The notes beneath the pieces were generated by a model. That model made no database searches, was not told the DNA's origin, and saw only the letters and a list, made by a program, of their open reading frames with translations. DNA of 64,000 bases from Neoceratodus forsteri (lineage: Eukaryota > Chordata > Ceratodontiformes > Ceratodontidae), in assembly GCA_016271365.2 (NCBI GenBank), contig CM057453.1:1077267001-1077331000 (forward strand), in the 5' to 3' direction. Positions within the stretch are counted from its first letter, which is position 1. Each line of letters opens with the position of its first letter. Shown one piece after another: positions 55,887 through 64,000 of the stretch. Both the position numbers and the translations under genes were made by a program.

Positions 55887-56689
55887 GTCATGGGGCCATG
55901 TGCAACCACCAGTGGCAAAGGCACAACCCACAAACATGCATGGACACACACCAGGGGTGCATGCCATCAAGGGAAGTGGCCGGGCATGGAACCGTACACA
56001 CCGCCAGGGATAGGCGAGGTCTAACATGGCATGTGGTTATACACACACACACACACACACCTCATCAGACATGCACAAAGGGTAGGAGGCACGCCGATCC
56101 AGACCACCACCCCTAGCCACACACATGTCCACAGACCACCACGCCCACTGCCTGTCATAGGCATGTGCCAGATGCAGGGCACCATTGCACAGTGACGTAC
56201 AGTGCAATGCAGACATCATCATGCACACGCAACTGCATACAGCAGTCAGGAGGGTGTGCAGATGGACTGTGTGTGTGCGTGCAGTGCCAGGTACCCACCC
56301 GTGCATTGCCTGCTGAATGACACAATGCACACAGGGCAGTATCCGACAGTAGCTGCGCTGGGAGACAGGTCAGTCACGCACCACGATGCCATGGCCACCA
56401 CGTATTGCATAGGTGGCCCTGCTGAGACCCGCCAGCAGTGACAGACTGACCACTGGCCTCAAGGGGTGGCACCGAGGGTCCCCCAGGGGATCCACTGTGT
56501 GAATGCAACCATGCTTGCACAGGGGTCTACAGCACACTGAACATGCCTGCGCCAGTCATGCTCGGGATGCCCACAGCTGAACCCGGTGTCAACAAGGATG
56601 GTGTCGCATGATGCCAGGAATGGGGGATGGACATTGAACTGCGTGGTGTCTGTGACGCATGGGCAAATAACTGTGTGCTCATTGTGGGT

Positions 56690-57553
56690 ATGACAGCAGT
56701 GAATGTGTGTGTGTCTGCCTGTCAATGGCAGCGGTCACATCCTCCTGCAACCGGTCCATCCCTGCCAGGAGCAGAGCGGTGTCTGTACTGCAACGCTCCT
56801 CTGCCTGGTGCAGAGCCACACTCAGTGCATCCACCACCATCATAAGCCACATCTGCTGATTGACTGATGCTTGCAGTATGTGGGTGTGCTCATCCAAAGG
56901 TCATCTGCCTGATCGGCATGCTGTCCCTCAGGGTGTTCGCAGCCCTCATGCTCATCACCCCTTGAGGGTGGGCACTGCACACCAGGGCAAGGCCTGGGCA
57001 TGTCCACAGGTGGTACAGTGATGCCGCCCCTGACCCTGTACCCCCATGGCCATTGGCAGACTGCTGATGCTGCCCCTCCAGCTGCTGCTTCCCAGGGCTC
57101 AATGGTGCTGCCGCAGTGACCACAACAGTCCCACTGTCCTGGACACACACCAGTGCTGCCCCACTGGTGCTGACAGGCACAGGCTGGGACTGTGATGACA
57201 CGCAGGCCTCCATGGTGGCACCACCCACAGCCATGGCCACGATGTCACCTGCTGTGTGGCCATCCTGTGGCACACACGTGTCACTGGCCATGACGTTAGC
57301 TCCATCATCATCTGTGATGGATCCGGCACCAGCCTGAGTCTCAGCATGCTGGCATCCATGGACACTGGCACTCTGGGACATGGGCAGGGCCTCCTCCGCA
57401 CCTGCTCCACCAACATCAGTCTGGACATCCAGGTGGGCCCACTGTCACCCTGACCCCTGTATTCCTGTGGAGGTGGATGGGCTCTCCTCCATCTCCATGT
57501 GACTGGCCTCAGTGGAGAAGTCCACCACCGCTGACCCATGAGACGCTCAGGAG
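56690..57553 (-). pseudogene. C-terminal exon(s) of the minus-strand Myb/SANT gene
   Basis: An acceptor (TTTCCCTTACAG on the minus strand, exon from 57,553) opens a Ser/Thr/Asp-rich stretch: VVDFSTEASHMEMEESPSTS, then QTDVGGAGAEEALP and the open frame 57381-56890. Further on, 56897-56679 gives a helical SVALHQAEERCSTDTALLLAG followed by MDRLQEDVTAAID, which resembles the coiled-coil tails of Harbinger Myb-like proteins. TGA codons in the early part could each come from CGA by CpG decay. Exact exon joins are unresolved. Confidence 0.45.
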
Positions 57554-57626
57554 CTGTAAGGGAAAAAAAGTAGCATTACTGTATGTGACCTACCCTGTCC
57601 CCCCCAATAGACAGACCATGACCTAC

Positions 57627-58053
57627 CATGCAGTGACGGGCTATCACCCATCTGGAATCCACCACCCAGAACACCCTCAATGGTGCAACGCTGCATGCTG
57701 CCAGCAGCCCACTCTTCCTGTGGGGTCAGGCGTAGCACCTCCAGCTGTCCCCCACCTGTCACAGACTGTGCTGCCCTGATGGCAGCCACCTTCTCTTTAA
57801 TCCTCCACCTGTCTGTGCCCATCTTCTTCTTGCACTCCTGCACAGAGCACTGGTGGCTGCCATGCAGGTTCACAGCATGCACCTCTTCCTCCCATGCAGC
57901 AGCACGGACCTGTGGTGTTCTCTGGTGTCTGCTGAGAAGCAGCTCCTGGTCTAGGTAGGCCTCAAACAGGGCATCTGTCTCGGCCTTAGTGAAATTAGGC
58001 CTCTTCTTCCTCCCATTACTCTGTTCCTCTTCCTCTACCACACGCTCAGTCAT
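57627..58053 (-). CDS. Harbinger Myb/SANT-like DNA-binding protein, exon 1
   Basis: This open first exon of 142 codons starts MTERVVEEEEQSNGRKKRPN, then FTKAETDALFEAYLDQELLL, with the CSVQECKKKMGTDRWRIKEK helix and a VTGGGQLEVLRLTPQEEWA motif. That order (basic start, F(T/S).AE...L, ..EVKKKW..LK.., TGGG...LT..E) is typical of the Myb-like accessory protein of animal Harbingers, which carries the transposase to the nucleus and to the transposon ends. It ends ...FQMGDSPSLHG at a good donor (CATG, GTAGGT). Several aromatic positions of the SANT fold look degraded. Confidence 0.65.
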
Positions 58054-58761
58054 GATTCATCCTGTGAGAATGACAGGTGTTACCTGTGAATGTGCTGTCC
58101 CATGCATGTCCCAAACACCACAGTCCACACTCCCAAAAAGAATGCAACTCACCGCAATAAACTGCAGTAACCGACTATGGCCAGTGCAGCCCAATGTCGC
58201 ACTTTTATAGCACAACCCAGGCAAATGAGGCGAGGTGCATCTTTAAGTGGATGCAAATACAGTGACTGTGCCATTGAATGGCTGATTAGATGATTTGCAT
58301 ATGCCGGCTGAATATCACACTGTAGCACTTTGCGCAATTGTGTTGAACTTGCTGAGCCAAAGGCGCAGTTCTGTGACATGTGCAGTACACATCTAACTGC
58401 GCATGCCCAGGTTGATGACTCAGGCACCTGCCATGCTGCTGACATGCTGTGCATGGGAGGCAATGCAGGGCATGGCCAGCATTGTGCCAGTGGTGCTATG
58501 AGGCTGTTCACCTATATGGCGCTGTGGCACTGGGTCATCATAGGCACACTGGGGCAACAGCGCTGTAGGCTGCTACAGGAGGTGGCACACAGGCACCCAA
58601 TCACGCTACATGCATTGGGTTCCAATTGTGCTGTGGCTGTCTGTGCGCCAGAGACCCATGACCCAGTTCCTGACCTTTGCCCCCTAGGTGCCATGCGTCG
58701 GGCATGGGTGCACCACTATCGCACTGTTCAGTGACAGTGCGATAGGGAATGGCAGCGCTGT
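58054..58761. promoter_or_regulatory. Divergent intergenic region of the two SANT genes
   Basis: This 0.7-kb gap lies between oppositely transcribed Myb/SANT genes. It holds TGAATATCACACTGT at 58,309-58,323, an inverted match to GCAGTGTGATATTCA at 54,284, next to TTGCGCAA. The words resemble the subterminal motifs and could be internal transposase or Myb sites. An open plus-strand frame (58330-58734) shows no domain. Confidence 0.4.
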
Positions 58762-60021
58762 ATGGTGCAGCATCTGCACATGGTGGGACCGCGCTGCAGA
58801 GTGCCATTTTGCTTGAACCAAGCAGCAGAGATGGTGCGGAGGCATGCTGTGAAGTGGAGCCAGATCGAGCTGGCAAACCTTGTGGCCATAGTTGAGCCCC
58901 ATGTCGGGGCTTTGTTTGGGGAGGCACCCCTCGACGGGGCTAGGAGTGTAGTATGGCAGGAGGTGGCTGACGCCCTGGAGGAGGCCACCAGTATGGGGCA
59001 GATGGCGGAGCAGTGCCACCACCATTATGGGGACCTGAGGCGCAGGGACCCGGACATGCTTGCCCACATGCAGGCACATGCCAGGAGGGGCATGGTGTCA
59101 TGGCCAGTTAGGTGCAACATCCATACACTTTTATCGTCCATACGGGTATCATGGTTGCATGTGTCTGGCACATGGGGTGGGGCCATCCGGTGTTGGCCCT
59201 GGTGGTGGTATCGGGATGTAGGGTGGGTGGGTCTGGCTGTGTGGAAATGCACACACATGGGGGTGGGGGGACATTGCTACCGGATTGTACTGATGTTCCT
59301 CTCTCCATGTTTGCACCTTTGGGTCAGAAGAATGGAGGCGCAACCGAAAGGAGAGGTGCCGCATGTTGAAAGAGAGAGACAGGAAGGATGAAGGCGTCGG
59401 TGGAGTGTGGACCAGCCTGCTGATGGTGAGTGCCTTACATCCATGATTACTATTGCATGCTGTATAACTGGGTGGGGAAGTTGGGCATGGCCACCATCCA
59501 TTGACACAACTGCCATGCATGCAACTTGTTACAGTCAGCACTGTCCAGTGGCACTGCATGTCTGGGATTGCGTCAATGGTTGTCCATGCATGCACCAGGC
59601 ACATGGCTGTGGCACTGCCTTCACTCCACATAGCCAAGTCACTGTACCGCCATGGTGGTGCTGTGCAGGACATGGCCGGTGGGTGTGTGCAGTGGTCCAC
59701 ATGGCTGTGGCTGCCTGGGTGGGCAGGTCTTGTGGACACGGTCACTGTGGGTGGTCGCACACCATCACAGGGGCATATCACATGGCTGTATGCCTTGCAC
59801 AATGGGTGGGCTGCAGGGGGATGGACAGTCACAACTATTGACTCTGCTCCCTCATCCTAGGTGGCCGGACACTCCTGCAGATACAGCGGGACATTCAGGA
59901 GCTGCTGTGGGTCGGGAGGGAGAGCTTAGAGCTCCTGCAACACATCCACCACCACGGGGTGAGGACGAGGAGGCGGAGGTCCCATCGGCGCCAGGAGGAA
60001 GAGGACCGGGGCTGCCAGTGA
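58762..60021 (+). pseudogene. Second Harbinger Myb/SANT-like gene, plus strand, spliced
   Basis: Exon 1 starts near 58,762 and carries VKWSQIELANLVAIVEPHVG, GARSVVWQEVADALEEATSM and MAEQCHHHYGDLRRRDPDML, a SANT/Myb-like tri-helix. A second block after an acceptor at 59,327 is very basic (EWRRNRKERCRMLKERDRKD). A third after CCTCATCCTAG (59,860) reads GRTLLQIQRDIQELLWVGRE and ends in an Arg-rich tail at TGA 60,019-60,021. The helix resembles the coiled coil at the end of Harbinger Myb-like proteins. Exon phases do not join cleanly, so the gene is decayed or I have misplaced a splice site. Confidence 0.55.
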
Positions 60022-60029
60022 AATCCTAA

Positions 60030-61674
60030 TGCCCCAACTACCACCTTCCCCCTTTGACCCACCCTCGCACCCCTTCTTCCCTCTCCTGTATGTTCACCCT
60101 GCCCCTTACCCACCCCCCCGTTATGTGGCCCTTCTCCCACTATTGTATATAGTTTTGTATATAGTTTTACTGTACATAGTTTCAATATATACATTTTGTT
60201 ATAACAACTGTGGTGGTCTCTGATTTGCAGCGGGATACAGGTGCTCAACTGCAGTTGTGTGCATGGCATCAGGGGTGGTGCACGCATGGGTGTGTGTGTG
60301 TGTGTGTGTGTGTGTGCAGAGGTGAACCACCTATGGTGTGGACAGGGGGATCAGTCACTGTCTGTGGTTTGTGTGTTGTACTCTGTGCACTGCATGCCTG
60401 TGTGAAGTGGTCCATAGGGCCTGCACTGTGTGCTCGGCACCCCTGTCAGACCATCAATGGCCTGCACAGCTGACACCCTTGCATGTCTGTGATTTGCACA
60501 GTCTGCTGGCATGTCAGTGGTGGCTGTCCATGCTGGATAACAACTGTACCCAGCACAATGCCAGGTTGACCGCCATCACCAGTATGGTGCACGTCTGCCT
60601 CCAGTAGCACTGTGGCCTCCGCTGTTGTTGTCCACCATCCATGCTGTCGCTTGAGTCTGTTGCAGGGGATGTGCTCGAGTGTCTGTCACTTGTGCTCCGG
60701 CAGTATGCTGGTGGCATACAGCTTCATGGTGCTTGCGCAGGGTGGCTGGCACACCTGTGCAATGTAGGGGTGCTGGCCATGTGTACACGTCTGCCATGGC
60801 CACACGCCAGTGGCTGGGTTGACCTGCTACTGTGTCCCTGTGTTGCTGTGCCCTTGGGTATGGGTGGGGGTTTGTCCATGCACTGTGTTGCATCCTGTGT
60901 GGTGCATGCCTCCATGCTACACTGGGCGTGTCTGTGCTGGCTGTTGTGGCCAGTGCTGAGATGTGATGTGTCCTTGGGAGGGTGTGCAGGGTACTGTATC
61001 GCTGGAGGTGGGGTCCAGGGCATGCCCTGTTACATGTGGGTACATGGTGCACAGGGTTGCATTGTCACAGTGGGGGTGGTGGCATGCATGGGGTGTCCTG
61101 TATTGTTGGGTGCTACTCCTGGGCAGGGTGTATGGGGATCATGGTGCAGGGTGTGCTCTGCATTAGTGGGATGGTGTGGTACGGGGTGGTCGGTCATCCT
61201 TGTGTGCCAGTCACAGCTTGTCAGGGGGTGTGCTGGGGCACCATGGCCCAGCTATGGGTTGGTTGCTGGTACCCATGGGCCGGTGGTTATTCCAGCTGTC
61301 CCCCAGTTGTGCAGTGCATGGGGTGTGGGGGATGATGTCTCTTCTGCTGTGTGTTCCTCTGCCCATCTGTGGCATGGGTGGCAGGCCCCTGCATCCTTGG
61401 TTGTGCTGTTGCATTGCTGACCTGCTGCTGGGGGCATCCCTTGTTGCACTATGGCACATCTGGACTGCTTAGCTGAACATTCCTTGTTGCACTATGGCGC
61501 ATCAGATATGCTCAGCTTCACCTCTCTAGTTGCGCTATGGTGCAGGTGGTGCGATATTCAGTTGTCGGCCGTAGTCGCATCTTGGCCTGCGCAGTTTTTG
61601 AGTATCATGCTTCTTGCACGTGGGCGCAGTGGATTTGCACTTGCTCCTGCTGTTGCACACTTTTTGGGTTCAGT
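60030..61674. other. Non-coding TG-rich right arm of the Harbinger
   Basis: The arm is rich in TG, TGCAT and GGTG words, with a (GT)n tract at 60,292-60,316 and GCGC/TTGC words near the end. A 259-codon plus frame (60641-61420), rich in Cys, Trp, Val and Gly, is a by-product of this composition. Confidence 0.6.
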
Positions 61675-61691
61675 TTGAATATCTGGGCCCT
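61675..61691 (-). repeat. Harbinger right terminal inverted repeat
   Basis: TTTGAATATCTGGGCCC, the inverse of the left end for 16 bases with one extra G at the tip. It is followed by TTA. Confidence 0.75.
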
Positions 61692-62065
61692 TAACTTTTT
61701 CTGAATCAGATATAACATGACATAGCAATGGAGTGCGATATTTGCAGAGTTTTAATACATATTAATATCATGTATCTCAGAAACAGCAAAAACGCTGAAC
61801 AAAAACACAGCTATAATAGCACCAAGGTAACTCAAAACCCAGAAGGTACTAATAACTTGTCATGTTATGACCTCCTGATAATGAGACTGTGAAACTGGAT
61901 GCACTGCACACTGCACAGTGCAGCACTCTCCACTCCACTTTTGCATAAAGCCTACAAACACAACATTCCCTAAGTCTTCTTGCTTCCCAGTTCCCACATT
62001 GCCCAAACATTTGGCAGATATGACTTGTTTAGGGGAGTGTTTCTGCAGCTTTCATCATTTTGCTA
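61692..62065. other. Flank between Harbinger and LINE, nothing recognised
   Basis: Short unique-looking sequence with no domain or repeat signal. Confidence 0.4.
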
Positions 62066-64000
62066 TCCCTTTCTTTTTTTTTTTTGAAAACTTTGTTTAT
62101 AAAAAGCTTCAAGTCAGTACAATCAAAGATGATAGCAGCGTTCAACACTTGACCAAGGGATCTGTTGTCCAAGAAATAAACTATTTTAGAATGAATCTAC
62201 TACAACTGCTGCTTTTATACCTCATTGCATTAGGTGTATTACAAGATCACATTTTATAGAGTTTGGGAAAATGCCATTGCTTTCTATGTTAGTTTGACTG
62301 GATTAGTCAGGAAATACACCTCGCTCCAGTGCTTATTCCAGAGGAGGCCAGATGGTTCTGTATTTATCAGGAACTCTCAGTATTTCATGCTGTTTTTTTT
62401 TCTATTTTGAGGCAATCTAGCATGTAGTTTCCCCACTGTGCTATCTCTCATCCAATGCAATGCCAGCACTACCTTTACTAATATCATACCTAACTGCCAG
62501 AGGGGATGCTGGTATTTTACATGAGTAGCACCTTGAAATTGGCAACCCAGCACCACTGTTGTGGTGAATATTTCATAACCAAATTCTAGTGATCATGACA
62601 GGTCATCCACAACGCCCCTGCAATACTTCGTCACCACAGGATATTCCCACCCCAGATGTTGGAAGGTACCCTCCACAATATGGCACTTAAGACATATCTG
62701 ACTTTGTGCTATTATATCTATGGGGCTAGTTTGGGGGTGCAATATTTATTTATTTATTTAATGAATTTTGTGGTAACCAACTGAAATTGAACCAGATTAA
62801 GCTGAAGCTGTTGTTGGTATTTTTTTTAGTGAATGCCCTGCAATATGCCCTGCAATAGCAATATACCCTGTGGGGAAGCAATACTGGTCAAATTCTGTTA
62901 TTCTTATAACTAGAATGGGTGTACTTCATCTCCTCCTTCCAGATAGGATCAGGTGTGCCCTCCAGATACCAATCCTCTATTAGTCCCCCCCAAGGCTCTG
63001 GGTTTCTGCATGGGGGTGCAGGAGGAAAGGGTGCCGTAAAAGAGTTAAAGAGGTATGCCCCTCCCACTCCACTGAGTGGCCTTGATTGAATTTTCTAGAG
63101 TGGAGCCCTCCTGGTAGTGAAGACTCCCCTACCTGATTCTCTATTTTGTGTCTGACTTGCAAAAATACAAAGAAATCTCTGGCCCTCAGGTGGAAAGTTT
63201 CTCATAGGGAGTCCCTGTTCATACAATTGGGAGATTTGAATGAGACCTTTGGACTTCCATTCAGCCAATACTTTAACAGTGGAGTTGTGTAGCCACACAG
63301 CCCTCTTTCAATTTTTGCATAGGTGATACTCTTAGGGATGTAGTGTGAGCTTATGTGCTGTGCACTGGGCCTTAACCATGGCCCTGGTGAAGGGGTTAAC
63401 ACTATTTGTTTTAACTATCCCAGCTTGCAGGGCCAGTGAGAAGACATCCATGGTTCCCTGTGGGCCATAGGTCCTGTGCCACCATGTCCATCCATTGTAG
63501 ACTAAGGGTCCTGAGTATCAGTAGATCTTTTATATATTCCAGTTGGGTGACTATATAATAGTAGTGGAAGTTTGGTAAGTTTGTTAAGTCCAGTCCCTCT
63601 TCAGAGCTAGGGCTGCACAAGTCCCCTTGCTTGATCCTCACTGTCTTGCCCTGTCATAGAAAGTTATTAGTGTGATCTGTTATACTGGCAAACAGGTATA
63701 AAGGGGCCTGGGCTGGCAATACTTGAAACATACACAAGAATTTAGGAAGCAGGCACATTTTCACTGTATTGACCGTCTCAATTAATGTAAGGTGGAGACC
63801 CACAATCTCTCACAATCCAACTTGAGTTGTCCAAGTTTAGGCTTATAATTCAAGGCCCATATTGTAGACAATTTCCTAGTAGGGTTACCCACAGGTATTT
63901 CAGTTGGGTAGACAGGGTAAGTTGTGATCCTGCCATTTGCAATGAGTCACCCCCCTCATGGGCATCCACTCACATTTGACTAGTTTATTTTATGACCTGA
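62066..64000 (-). mobile_element. L1/Tx1-like LINE, ORF2 C-terminus and 3' UTR, running off the window
   Basis: Read on the minus strand from the window edge: SEEGLDLTNLPNFHYYYIVT then QLEYIKDLLI (the G.GLP....YY.A.QL block) at 63641-63530; IERGLCGYTTPLLKYWLNGS; MNRDSLMRNFPPEGQRFLCI; and at about 62,580-62,700 QICLKCHIVEGTFQHLGWEY, the C..C...GT..H..W.C block. A 3' UTR follows to an A-rich end seen as a T run on the plus strand (about 62,068-62,085). Stops and frame changes are present. The 5' part lies beyond the window. Confidence 0.7.

Larger units (their letters stand above)
54111..61691. mobile_element. G+C-rich Harbinger transposon, about 7.6 kb, with three genes
   Basis: The ends GGCCCAGATATTCAAA (54,111-54,126) and TTTGAATATCTGGGCCC (61,675-61,691) are inverted repeats. 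Between them lie a DDE transposase of the PIF/Harbinger type (plus) and two Myb/SANT-like genes, one minus and one plus, transcribed away from each other. The motif GCGATATTCAG recurs at 54,177 and 61,551, and GTGATATTCA-type words at 54,289 and, inverted, at 58,309. The element is visibly richer in G+C than its flanks. A clean 3-bp target duplication is not visible (right flank TTA, left flank GTT). Confidence 0.8.

Noticed and set aside
57099..57539. 146-codon minus frame joined in phase to exon 1 of the minus SANT gene
   Set aside because: It fits the splice phase but has Arg/Pro/Trp-rich low-quality composition. The alternative frame with two CpG-derived TGA codons looks more like the conserved tail, so no firm model was written.
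58330..58734. 134-codon plus frame upstream of the second SANT gene
   Set aside because: No domain, and it lies in the divergent promoter region between two genes with better evidence.
60641..61420. 259-codon plus-strand open frame
   Set aside because: Composition (Trp, Cys, Val, Gly runs) follows the TG-rich DNA. There is no domain, several overlapping frames are equally open, and it lies in the non-coding Harbinger arm.

Overview
This window looks like intergenic and intronic DNA from a vertebrate nuclear genome. It is A+T-rich, CpG-poor and full of microsatellites, and coding traces are split by introns or wrecked by stops and frameshifts. The transposon mix (Helitron, DIRS, L1/Tx1-like and Rex1/L2-like LINEs, an LTR element with tRNA-Leu priming, hAT, Harbinger) points to a non-mammalian vertebrate such as an amphibian, a non-avian reptile or a lobe-finned fish. 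I cannot resolve it further. A possible CR1-type 3' end near 42.3 kb leans weakly toward a reptile. No bacterial-type operons, rRNA, tRNA or CRISPR were seen.

Layout. 0.2-4.8 kb: LINE scraps, a 1.9-kb repeat family (A) with a cryptic hexamer array, and a tandem pair of a 300-bp foldback repeat. 7.2-13.3 kb, minus strand: a decayed Helitron whose Rep/helicase polyprotein ends in a ubiquitin-specific-protease (USP) domain, the USP part being one uninterrupted frame. 13.7-15.1 kb: four units of a 297-bp satellite and a hairpin repeat. 15.1-25.9 kb, plus strand: the best host-gene candidate. It has two CCAAT boxes, a probable 5' non-coding exon and four coding exons that join in frame into a 252-residue protein with an N-terminal Myb/SANT-like domain and a C-terminal Cys cluster plus leucine zipper. 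A DIRS retrotransposon fragment and degenerate satellite and foldback copies lie in its introns.

28-35.9 kb: inverted copies of a TIR-bearing DNA element, more foldback units, a young LTR retrotransposon (29,805-34,856, target duplication ATCTG, most of pol deleted) and a compact MITE. 35.9-39 kb: two head-to-head copies of family A around a TA/GATA microsatellite, then an array built on CCCCTTT and TCGCGA motifs. 39-42.3 kb: an internally deleted L1-like element and a possible CR1 tail. 43.4-50.1 kb: a 330-bp tandem repeat split by a nearly full-length Rex1/L2-like LINE (minus) with 104-bp 5' monomers, a 2A-like motif and a 3' hairpin. 50.2-53.3 kb: a hAT pseudogene. 54.1-61.7 kb: a G+C-rich Harbinger with a DDE transposase and two divergent Myb/SANT genes. 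62.07-64 kb: an L1-like LINE 3' part on the minus strand.

Nearly every gene here is selfish DNA. The interesting links are between families: SANT/Myb proteins occur both as Harbinger partners and as the stand-alone spliced gene, and the only long intact enzyme domain in the dead Helitron is the USP peptidase.
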